A stretch of DNA of 13,742 nucleotides, from positions 1 to 13,742 of the forward strand of contig JADNYJ010000768.1 of the NCBI GenBank assembly GCA_015501075.1. The letters run 5' to 3'. Made by a program: the position numbers and the translations under genes. The notes beneath the pieces are model-generated. The model saw only the letters and a program-made list of their open reading frames with translations, was not told where the DNA came from and made no database searches. Within the stretch, counting starts at the first letter, position 1; each line of letters begins with the position of its first letter. Below, piece after piece: positions 1 to 9,310 of the stretch. The stretch is from Gymnopilus junonius (lineage: Eukaryota; Basidiomycota; Agaricomycetes; Agaricales; Galerinaceae).

Positions 1-1047
1 GACACATAAGACTATAGCTGATCAGAAATCGGTCGACGGTCCTCTCATTAATCACGCAGGCGCAAATATTACCTTCAGGTGTGTGTCGACGTTATCTAGT
101 TGTACCTGATTTCATTCAGCTTTCACAGCAATTTATCGTACAAATATCCGCATTCGTCGAGCCCAGCCATCGATAATGTGAATTTGACCATTAAACCAGG
201 TCAAGTGATCGTCATTACAGGTTCGAGTGGAAGTGGGAAGACAACTTTAATGAAACTTCTCTGTGGTCTCTTGGAAGCAACAGAAGGGGAGATTTTGGTC
301 AACGGCGAGAAAATCACGAAAGATAATTCGAGTAAATCGTCGAGCAATAACGTTCATTGGCCAGTCGGAAGTTATTTATCCCTTGCCGCTCAAGGAGAAC
401 ATTTTGCTCGGACTTGCAAATCCTTACGATTGTGATATAAAGGATGAGGAAGAACTGAAGGGTGCTGCTTCTAGCTGGATGCTCGAGTTTCTTTGAGGAG
501 TATGAGAAAAGGTTTTGACCCGTGCAGTATTCCAAGTATAGCTTCCAACAGTCGCCTGGAAAAGCGGCGATTGAAGCCTGGAGAAGGAAATGGGAACTGG
601 GACAGGACGTCGGCTCTCTCTTGCTGAAACCCAGACTATCTTTGCGTAAGCGTCACTGATTTCGTAAATTCCTTTTATTAACATTCCATGCACAGCACAC
701 GAGGCTTTATGAGAGTCCGAAATGCCAACATGAAGCTCGTTATTCTAGACGACCCATTTAATGCACTGGACACGATGGCAGGGCGTGCCATTTTCGAAAA
801 TTTCCAGAATATTGCCCAAGAGAGAGGCCAAACAATTATTATTGTTACTCACCAATTGTCAAGCGTCGCCAAGGCTGACATGATCTTGTGAGTCTTTGAT
901 TTAGCATGATCTGCGTTTTTGCTAATTCGATCGTTCCTCAGGTGCATGAACAAGGGGAAATTGGAAGAACAGGGAACCCATGATGATCTCATCGCTGCTG
1001 GCGGGAGTTATTCAGTTCTTTACAAAGCTCAAACACTGATAGAATGA
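1..1047 (+). pseudogene. ABC transporter, C-terminal nucleotide-binding domain; 5'-truncated by the window and frame-disrupted
   Basis: This is the last nucleotide-binding domain of an ABC exporter-like ATPase. Coding starts before the window (frame open from base 2). Introns at 79-128, 646-695 and 888-941 have good GT-AG ends. Visible motifs in order: Walker A GSSGSGKTT (220-246), Q-loop region ITFIGQSEVIYPLPLKEN (about 347-400), Walker B/D-loop LVILDDPFNALD (about 736-771), H-loop IVTHQLSS, and a C-terminal end LYKAQTLIE with stop at 1045-1047. The frame breaks near 337, then meets TGA at 494-496, and no single frame joins the Q-loop to the signature region. The expected LSGGQ-type signature reads LSLAETQ, without its two glycines, and the catalytic Glu after Walker B is Asp. 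Intact splice sites with broken frames suggest recent decay, but sequencing error is possible. I chose pseudogene; if the breaks are artefacts, it is a divergent ABC transporter gene. Confidence 0.7.
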
Positions 1048-1263
1048 GGGCACTCCATCGACGCTAGTTAAATAATCAGTGACTGGATTATACCTTAACA
1101 TCGCTTTACTCTGTTTTTCCCTCGAACATTCATAATTTGTTCATAATTGATATCATGATGACTAGTACTTAATTTTCCCCTTTCATGCTATGAAACTTAT
1201 GCCGCATTTTTTTGTGAATAATATATCAGTGCGGTTTCCTATATGATGAGTTTCTTGGTCCTA

Positions 1264-1278
1264 AGGCTCCAACCATTT
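1264..1278 (+). repeat. Left terminal inverted repeat of the MITE-like element
   Basis: AGGCTCCAACCATTT, an exact reverse complement of 1783-1797, preceded by TA. Confidence 0.85.
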
Positions 1279-1782
1279 TATTTACATTTAAATTTTCTCG
1301 TAAATTAAATGTAATGGTAAATAAACTATTTAAAACCATTTAAAATAGTAATTAAATGGTATTTGATCGGAATAAAATTTTGAGCTCTGGAAACCTCCAG
1401 GGTGTTGTCTAAGCTACTCATACCATGTCCATTCACCAGTTGAGAGTCAAACGACCCTTACCCTGTCGATGTTTAAGCCCCTTCGTCGCAACAGTGAGCA
1501 TTATCATACACGTGACCTGTCAACCTCCGCCGGGATTGCCGAGAGTAAGACGGCAAACCAGAAGATGGCGTCGAAAAATGGTTCTCTGGACATGAATTCA
1601 CGATAGAATGAGGTCAGGAACCAACTCATTACTCTAAAGGTGTCGATCTGAATCATATAAATCCGCTAGAATTTAAAACCATTTATTTACTATTTACTAC
1701 CATTTTTAAATAGTTTACGGCCTCTTGTAAATAAAATAGTAAATAAAATGCATTTAAACGTTTAAAAATGGTAAATAAATGG

Positions 1783-1797
1783 AAATGGTTGGAGCCT
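1783..1797 (-). repeat. Right terminal inverted repeat of the MITE-like element
   Basis: AAATGGTTGGAGCCT, an exact reverse complement of 1264-1278, followed by TA. Just inside it (1753-1766) is the 14-bp palindrome TTTAAACGTTTAAA. Confidence 0.85.
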
Positions 1798-1890
1798 TAC
1801 TTGGAATTGGAATTATTTGTGACTGACTACGTTACATAGTAACTCAGGTAGCTATGAACTACCTCGCCAGTTCTTCGTAAACTATAAGTA

Positions 1891-1905
1891 TAATAATAAT
1901 AATAA
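1891..1905. repeat. (TAA)5 microsatellite
   Basis: Five exact TAA units in the gap between the mobile element and the BAR-like fragment. The rest of this gap (1800-2078) holds a (GAAAA)n purine tract at 2031-2048 and no gene that I can see. Confidence 0.8.
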
Positions 1906-2078
1906 AAGCGAATCATAGCACTGCAAGGGGGACGTTGGCCGGACTAGCACTCCCCAATTGTGAAAACAAACCACCGGTGGCACAATACTATGGGGGATGC
2001 AAGAGGTTGCGGATGAAAGAGAAGGGAACGGAAAAGAAAAGAAAAGAAAGCCGAGAAAATTAAAAAAACCCGTCCCTG

Positions 2079-2593
2079 TTACGTGACGTCATTCTTCGGT
2101 GGGCGAGATAACAGTGGGTCATAAAAACAAAAACTCGGCATGTTTGTGTCCAGCGTGGCTGTATTTTGTGAGCAAGTTGAAGTTGAAGATGAAGATGGGA
2201 TTGAAAAGGCATGGGATGATAAGCTTGAGATATAAATTAAGTGGTTAGTCATTTCCTTCATTGTGGCTGAATACGACGAAGCAAGCTCCTGATGAAGCCG
2301 TGCTTGTTCAAGAAGGACCTCCCGATAGTACTGCAACTGCGAGTTGACAAAGTCCAACAAAGTGCAAAGTTGCTGAAAGCTTTGTCCGCTGGAGCGCAGA
2401 CGAGTAGAACGTGCAGCCTTTCGCGCTTTCCGACAAAGTCTGAACCGAGCACAGGCACCACGGTCTCGAGGGTCTGGAGGCATGAATAATTGATGTGCAG
2501 GGTGAGGTGCTGTCATATCGCTGAAGGGGTTCATCATAACGGAGGGCTTGGTCCGCTTGAAGTTATGCAGAAGCCGGCTCGACCAAGGCCCGA
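2079..2593 (-). CDS. BAR-domain-like protein, C-terminal fragment (possible gene remnant)
   Basis: The minus strand carries a 152-codon ATG frame (2537 to the stop at 2079-2081) that stays open upstream to a good acceptor, CTCTTCAG, just before 2593. The middle, LLDFVNSQLQYYREVLLEQ, resembles the last long helix of BAR domains, where a DFVxAQLxYY pattern is typical. Before it lies a basic segment, RKARKAARS. After it comes a Ser/Thr-rich tail (SSSSTSTCS), also common after fungal BAR domains. BAR proteins bind curved membranes in endocytosis and traffic. No N-terminal two thirds is visible: a further minus-strand frame (about 2699-2829) could join through a 104-nt intron (2594-2697, GTGAGT...TTCAG), and even the codon phase fits, but it has a TGA immediately before that donor. 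It could be a decayed gene, a gene with sequence errors, or a chance frame. The opposite-strand frames here look like shadows. Confidence 0.4.
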
Positions 2594-3387
2594 CTGAAGA
2601 GCACTATTGACGTCAAAACCTAACAGGACCAAATACGCCTTGATGTTGCCGTTGCTGACTCAGCGTAATCGAACATATCCTCTCACTCCAAACTCACCTC
2701 AGAACATTGCATTTTCTTGTTTCTCTGAGCACACGACACCAAATCGACTGACAATTTCATGGGGAGGAAAGTCATTGAGAATTGCTACGTCATAACGGGC
2801 ATTCTGGGCCCTATCAACCCTATCCAATGCTTATCGACATTTTTTAGAACATGTCACTGACATGCCGGGAAGTCTTCCAGATGTCGTGGCGAATTCCCGA
2901 TTAGTGTGTGCACTGCGGAGCGCGGGCAGCTTCACATGCACATTTTTAGGCCATCTTTTTACCACCAAGTCATCTAGTATGTCTTCTATGGTTGCCAATA
3001 AGAGTGAGAACACTAAATGTTTTAGCGTGGCCTTACGGTTTCTCGTCTTTGCTCTCAAAGTCCCATAATCAATTCTGCATCACCTCCGTGGAATACTTAT
3101 CTGCGAAGATCGCTCCGAGCGCCAGTTATTCTTGGGGGTTTTTTTTTCTCAGATGACGCTCAACACGCCGTCATTGCCTGATAAAAACCTCCGCTGTCCT
3201 AATTATTACGCAGGAGATCCTAAATATAAGCCTGGTACCTGTCGCCTTGAGCCACTACAACGCGCCGCAGACAAATTTTAAAACAGGATAGCCGTCGGCT
3301 TTTGGAGTCCTCCCTGTTTGCCTGTCTACATTATAGACGTCAGTTTGGCCACGTCTGCCTTCCACCCCCTTCTCCCCGCAGGCCAGC
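2594..3387. other. Upstream region of the GH5 glucanase gene; no confident gene
   Basis: A minus-strand open stretch at about 2699-2829 (includes RVDRAQNARYDVAILNDF) may belong to the BAR-like remnant. Short frames on both strands at 2831-3068 cover each other and resemble nothing I know. Toward the GH5 gene there is a T-run at 3141-3149 and a TATA-like TATAAG at 3225-3230, 158 bp before the GH5 ATG. This stretch most likely holds the GH5 promoter. Confidence 0.4.
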
Positions 3388-5983
3388 ATGTTTGAGTCGC
3401 CATCCGCGTCGACACAGCTGCTGGAAAACAAGAGTGAAACCGACGTCCTGACCACGCCTCAAAATGAAGGGCAAGAAGCACTGATCTCCGCTAAACAGCC
3501 TACAAAGAACAAACGGTACGCTCGTAGACGGGTTCTCGCGGTCATCGTTCTTGTGACCATCATTGTCGTCTTCCTGGTCGTCTTCCTGCCTGTCTTTTTC
3601 CTCGTTGTTGACAAGAACAGTGGTATTAGAAAGTCGATTCCTGGTGCCAGCGCGGTTGGAGGTGGCAAGGTTCCCAATCCTAATTCCCCAAGTGGAGCCA
3701 TCGTAAGTTCTTGCTTTAACCATCATCTGTTGCCCTTCTCGACTCCTTGCTCTTTTCTTCAGAGTGGGGCCGATGGATCCATTATTAAGCTCGATAATGG
3801 GACCGAGTTCACATATCGAAATCCATTCGGTGGTATCTGTAAGGCAACTCACGTTCTTCGTTTTTCATGATCACTCCGACTCACATTGATTTGTTCACAG
3901 GGGTACAAGATCCTGCCAATCCTTTCACCAATGATGCTCAGCCGAATTCCTGGACGCCCCCTCTGAATACCAGCTGGCAGTGGGGAAAGGACCGTATCTA
4001 TGGCGTAAACCTCGGCGGATGGCTCGTGACGGAACCTTTCATTGCCCCAGCTTTGTATCAAAAATACCCGACCGCTGTGGATGAGTTCACGCTCAGCCAG
4101 GCTATGGCTGCAGACACCGCGAACGGAGGTTTGGGACAGTTGGAGGATCACTACAGAACTTTCATTGTGAGATTTCTGCCATGTTTTCCTCTTATCAGTG
4201 ACATGACATTCACGGAACCACAGACCGAACTGGACATTGCGCAAATAGCAGGTATGGCATTCTTATCGGTTTTGAGCAACCTCGAGGCAGGCATTGAGGA
4301 TATTTGTTGTCAGGGGCGGGCCTGAACTTCATTCGCATGCCTCTTCCGTTCTGGGCAATCGAAACTTGGGATGGCGAGCCCTATCTGGCGAAGACATCTT
4401 GGACGTGAGTGCAGACATGCGCTATAGATGCTGAAATCTAACGCTGACCGTTATCCAGATATTTCCTGCAGCTTCTGAACTGGGCACGGAAGTACGGCCT
4501 ACGGGTTTGCCTCGACCTTCATACTGTTCCAGGTTCGCAAAATGGTGCGTAAACATTATCAACAAAGTTGGTCGCTGCTGACTTATCTTTCTCCGTTCAG
4601 GTGATAACCACTCCGGACGGTACGAATATTTCTTACTGCGTGTACTACAAAATTTCTCAAATACTATATCCATAGCTTGGCTCCTGTCGGGTTTTTGGCT
4701 GGAAACTTGGGTTTGGCTACTGCTCAGAGAACACTTTACTACATTCGCGTTCTTACAGAGTTCATCTCACAGCCAGAGTACCAGAACCTTGTTCCCCTCT
4801 TTGGAATCGTAAATGAGCCCTTAATTGGCGAAATTGGCATGGATGTCATAACGAGCTTCAATCTCGAAGCTCATGATATTATCCGGAGTATCACTGGACT
4901 AGGAGAAGGAAATGGCCCGGTGCGTTTATATGCCTTGATTTAAAAGGGGGGTCAATGTTCAACTATTTTTCCTTTCTCAGTATATTGCTATCCACGACGG
5001 TTTCCAGCCGCTTTCAGATTTCAACAATTACTTGCAAGGGTCAGACCGCGTAATCTTGGACACCCACCCTTACTTTTCCTTCGGCGGTATCTCATTAGCT
5101 CCGATCGGTGTGGATGGAGATGACGGCCTTCCAGGTGGTGAATGGCCTTTGAACGCGTGCAATGCCTGGGGTCCAGAGCTCAATCAGAGGTTGGATTACT
5201 TGCAGTGCTTTATGTTGTAATGATCCTCACAATGTTCTTTTTCTAGCCGCATGAACTTCGGAGTAACCCTCGCTGGCGAGTTTTCGGCCTCTCCCAACAA
5301 CTGCGGATTATTCTTGGTTGGCGTTGGCCAGAATTCGACTGACCCTCAATGCCCTGAGTACGATGATTGGACAAACTACAACAGCACGATGAAACAGGGC
5401 ATTCAGAACTTTGTGATGGCGAGCATGGATGCTTTGGGTGATTGGTTCTTCTGGACATGGAAGGTTCGTTCACACCTGCCGTCATGCTCGTTTCTTTCTA
5501 ATAGGTGCGCTGTAGGTTGGTCCAGCGCAATCTGGCGTGGTTGAAACCCCTGGATGGTCTTATCAGTTGGGTTTGGAAAACGGTTGGATACCTACCGATC
5601 CCCGGACAGCCTTTGGAATGTGCGGAGCTTTGGGGGCAAGCTTACAACCTTTCAATGGTAGCTATCAACCATGGCAAACCGGTACACCATCATCGATTCC
5701 AGCGTCGTCAACCTCGCAATTTCCCTGGAGGCCGACGACAATTTCCTCAGCCAGCGTTCCAGTCGACCTTTTACCGACCTATACGGACACTGCGTCCATC
5801 ATTACTATGCCACCAGCCACCTTCACCCAGGCCCCCGCATCCGTTACGAAGGCCGCTGATGGCTGGTTCAATACCAAAGATACCATAGGAGGCATAACCA
5901 GCGTTTCTGGGTGCCCTTATCCCAGCGAATATGATGCCACCTTTACTGTGGCGCCTACTGCCCCTTGTACGGGGCCTGGCTAG
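3388..5983 (+). CDS. Membrane-anchored glucan 1,3-beta-glucosidase (exo-beta-1,3-glucanase), GH5 family
   Basis: Eleven exons: 3388-3702, 3763-3838, 3901-4166, 4224-4251, 4314-4404, 4459-4544, 4601-4619, 4676-4919, 4981-5189, 5247-5463, 5516-5983. All introns are GT-AG and 52-62 nt, and the joined frame gives 672 residues with no break. Residues 1-48 are hydrophilic with an RRR end, 49-74 form one membrane helix (type II anchor), and then comes the GH5 barrel: YGVNLGGWLVTEPF, AGAGLNFIRMPLPFWAIE, LDLHTVPGSQNG, acid/base Glu341 in IVNEP, nucleophile Glu456 in LAGEF, and FFWTWK. Family members remove glucose from non-reducing ends of beta-1,3-glucan in wall remodelling; the anchor places the enzyme at the plasma membrane or wall face, as in fungal ExgD-type proteins. 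About 100 residues after the barrel are Ser/Thr/Pro-rich. The chosen ATG is the first in frame and starts the cytoplasmic tail. Confidence 0.93.
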
Positions 5984-6342
5984 GTCGCGACTGCCGCTTG
6001 AAACATGCTATATTATCTCATTCACTGGACATCTCAAAAACTATGGACTAATGACATTGGCGATAGCTATCGCAACAGGGACATTTGAACCTTTCGAAAC
6101 TCTAGATGTAATATTATTTATGTATTATTACCCCGCTATTCGCTCTCTTACACGCAGAACATTGCTATCCTCCTTTACTTTTTTATTTACCCTGTTTTGT
6201 AGAGGGTAATTGTGTAAGTAGTAGTGCCAATACACGATCAATTGATCATGTCATGATATTGTTCAGTACCACCATCAGTCCTACTCCCTGTTTCATTCCT
6301 CCCACTTCGGAAGTACCTCAATACCGCTTCAAACTTTGCTAG
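5984..6342. other. Intergenic region between the GH5 gene and COG6; contains a 14-bp palindrome
   Basis: It must hold the 3' end of the GH5 transcript and the COG6 promoter, as both genes are on the plus strand. A perfect palindrome, GCGATAGCTATCGC, lies at 6060-6073. A weaker dyad (CAATTGATCATG...CATGATATTG) lies at about 6239-6261. No gene is seen. Confidence 0.5.
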
Positions 6343-9310
6343 ATGACTAGCAGCACGCGTTCTCCAAGCATAACGACTCCAAGACCTTCAACTCCGAGCC
6401 AAACAGACCGAAAAACCTCATGGACACCGCAAGCGCGATTTCCAGCTTCCACCAGGCTCTACAAGGTTCTGAGCAGCAATTTTGACGATGAAGAGACGCG
6501 TCAGGCGTTATGGACCCTCTCAGACCTCTATGCCGCCCCTTCGAAAGGGAAGGAAGTGCAGACGGTTGCCAGCGAGGAGGCAGAAGATGAATTTGGCGTT
6601 GAAGGAGTAGATCCCTCTCACCACACTGCCGCTGCAGCTACTGCCTTTATTGAAACTGTTCCTGGCGAGTCGGCTACACGAGCACGTAAGAATTTGAGGA
6701 GGGATATGGAGAAGAGACTGGCCGAAGGCAGCAAGAAGTTCTTGGATGCCCTCGGTGAGGTTGACGCGGTATGTGGCTCTTACTGTTCTTACAACAATGC
6801 TAATAGAGGCTCATTTATATTTCTACAGAGGTTACTTGAGCTACAGGCCCATGTAGCGGCTATGCGGGCTAGCTGCGACGAAGCAGAAACTCAGTTAACA
6901 CTCACGAATGAATCGAGCAAGCTTCTGCTGGAAAGAGCTGGAAACCTGCGAGATGAGAGGTCTGTTGATGTTCTATGCCCAATCTTGACACGCTGACCTG
7001 TGGTTAGGCAGGAAGTTGAGAATAAAAAATCGATTATCTCGCTGTTTCTGGATCGGTTTACTCTCAGTGAGAGTGAAGTGGAGGCCTTCACCTCGAGAGA
7101 GGTGCCGGTTGGGCAACGTTTCTTCCAAGCAATGGACAAAACGGAGAGAATACGGGAAGATTGCCGCGTCTTGATGTCTGGAGAAGATGGGTCGACAAAA
7201 GCTGGGTAAGCGGCATGTCCAGTAGCCATTGCCTCACGTCTCTTATTTTACTCGGTCCTTAGGTTGGAAATTATGGCCTCGACGTCAGCCAACCTCGAAC
7301 AAGGCTACGAGAAGATCCTTCGTTATCTATCAAACGAGTTCCGTCAAGGAGGGCGCGATTCGCAATTGGAAGTCAGTTCACAAATGCGGGAGGCCGTACA
7401 AAGATTGCGGAAACGACCTGAACTCCTCACGTACGTGGTTGTCCATTTGAATTCTATCGAACCTATTGTCAACCTTTTCCTATTGCAGTGAGGCTCTGGC
7501 ATCTCTGTCAGAAACACGTCAAACGACCCTCCTGTCGTCCTTCATCGCGGCTCTCACCAGAGGCGGACCCTCAGGCTATCCTCGGCCCATTGAATTGCAC
7601 GCCCATGATCCTCTGCGTTATGTCGGTGACATGCTCGCATGGGTGCATCAGACTATCGCAGCTGAACGCGAATTTCTGGAGAGCCTCTTTGGAATGAAGC
7701 AGGATGGTCGAATGGTGGGCAGTGTACGGAAATTCGACTTCAAGAAGGAAGAAGAAGAATGGTTACGGGAGTTGATGGACCAAGCTGTCGAGAAACTCTG
7801 CGTGCCCCTCAAGGTTGGTATTTTATGCGTTGCCCAACAGCTTTGAATTCCTTTGGCTGACTGTGACATGCAGATGCGTGTGCAGCAAACTATTCGATCT
7901 CAGGAAAGCAGCATTATTGCTTACAAGATCGCCAACCTCCTGCAGTTCTATTTGATGACAATGCGTCGAACACTTGGGGATGAGGCTCTCCTATCATATA
8001 CTTTGAAAGAGTGAGCTTCGCTCCAGCACGTCTTTACTGGAATCTAACTGCCTGCCCATAGGATGACTGACGTAGCATACAAAGTTTTCTATGACTCAAT
8101 TGAGAATCAGAGCCAGGCTCTGTCTCGTGTTCGTTTAGTGAGTTGCATTATCACATTAAATTTCTCATTCCCGGTTCTGATCCAGATTTAAAGGACGAAG
8201 ACGACCCGTCTCTCGCACCTCCTCTAGTGGTCCTCGACCACGCTCAAATCCTTCGCGAAGTCATGACAGTGTACAAATCCTCTTTACTAGGAAATGAAGA
8301 CCAAGTGGAGGTCGTTGCCGGCTTCCACCAAGTGCTAGACATCATGGTCGATCCAATTGTGGTGATGTGCATTGAGAATGGTGATGCAAAGAGGAAGGCC
8401 AGGCCCCGGTGGGACGAAGCCGTTTTCGTCCTCAATTGCCTATGTTACTTGCAGGTCTGTTCGTCTTCTAGGAGTTCAGGCCACTGGGAAATGATGACGT
8501 GGTAATTAGAGTGTGCTCAGTCCATTTGAATTCACGATGAAGAAGCAAGCAGAGATCCAAGCCTTCTTGGACCAGCGGGTCGTTCTGCTGACAAATGAGC
8601 ATGTACGCATTGTTTTTTTCTCTGCTGGTCAGGAGCGACGCTCAAGGTCGATGTTTAGGGTCACGATCTTCTGAAGGACGCGGGACTGCTACAAGTAGCT
8701 GAGGCATGCAGAAGCCATAAGACTGGTGTACGTTCTTCAATTTCCGCTAATGTCTCTGCTAATACTACCAATCGTAGGAACCACTGTCGCGGATCCCGGG
8801 CACCCAACCACCGGATCTACAGGAGGCCCTGCACCACTTCTCTATTGGCTATCCGGTCTGGAAGTCGTGCAGTCACCCCGCTTGCACAGCTGACGGTGCA
8901 GAGGCTACACACAAGGTCCACCAAGACGCCTTGGCGAGGCTGGTGCGGACGTACAAGATGATCTGCGATGAGGTGAAGGACCCGCGGAATCGGTACGAGG
9001 CTGCTTCGACGTTGCTGGGGAGTGAGAGGCCCTTTGGACAGGTGCATTTGCTTTGGCAGGTGTTTGGGCTGGAGGAGGAGGAGGAGACCAATGAAGGAGA
9101 GAACGAAGAGGAGGACAGTGATGAAGGCGAAGATGAAGAGGAGGATGGGGGGATGAAGGTGAAGATAGCGATGATATGGCCAGCGATGAAGAAGAGAGTG
9201 AGGAAGAGTCGGGAGACGACAACGATAAGGGTATATCTTTTGATTATCGTATATATTTCTGTTATCTGATAACGGTATTCTTTCTATCAGGACTTGATCC
9301 AGGATCTTAA
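6343..9310 (+). CDS. COG6: Conserved oligomeric Golgi complex subunit 6 (COG6)
   Basis: COG6 is part of lobe B of the COG tether, which captures vesicles that recycle Golgi enzymes. Exons: 6343-6768, 6829-6959, 7008-7205, 7263-7430, 7489-7813, 7874-8010, 8062-8126 (or 8137), 8186-8454, 8510-8602, 8659-8727, 8778 onward. Family hallmarks are the N-terminal RLYKVLSSNFDDEETRQAL, then TRARKNLRRDMEKRL, a coiled-coil stretch, SEVEAFTSREVPVGQRFFQA, DPLRYVGDMLAWVHQ, LDHAQILREVM, RPRWDEAVFVLNCLCYLQ and NRYEAASTLLGSERPFGQ. Read strictly it gives 790 residues with stop at 9267-9269. An acidic tail one frame away after the G-run 9147-9152 joins through a good intron (9231-9290) to a stop at 9308-9310, and I take that as the likely end. 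Family-like sequence between about 8840 and 8915 is also out of frame. The most consensus-like donor at 8138 leads to an immediate stop; donor 8127 keeps the frame. Confidence 0.9.

Larger units (their letters stand above)
1262..1799. mobile_element. MITE-like non-autonomous DNA transposon with 15-bp perfect terminal inverted repeats and TA flanks
   Basis: The ends 1264-1278 (AGGCTCCAACCATTT) and 1783-1797 (AAATGGTTGGAGCCT) are perfect inverted repeats, each flanked outside by TA (1262-1263 and 1798-1799), as expected of a TA target duplication. The element is 534 bp. The outer 110 bp on each side are very AT-rich and built from recurring ATTTAAATGG, TAAATAAATGG and ACTATTTAAAA units in inverted order, so the inverted repeat extends imperfectly inward. 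The core (about 1380-1670) is of more balanced composition and has no long open frame, so no transposase is encoded. The TA target and small size fit a Tc1/mariner-type or similar MITE. The family is inferred, not identified. Confidence 0.8.

Noticed and set aside
500..551. Possible extra 52-nt intron (GTATGA...CAACAG) in the ABC remnant
   Set aside because: Length and ends fit, but the incoming frame already meets TGA at 494-496 and removing it does not restore the signature region, so it was not used.
2084..2091. Perfect CRE palindrome TGACGTCA
   Set aside because: It lies at the stop-codon end of the BAR-like frame and not upstream of a start, so I do not call it a regulatory site.
3340..3852. 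170-codon minus-strand frame
   Set aside because: Antisense to the first two exons of the GH5 gene; its charged repeats mirror the membrane anchor codons.
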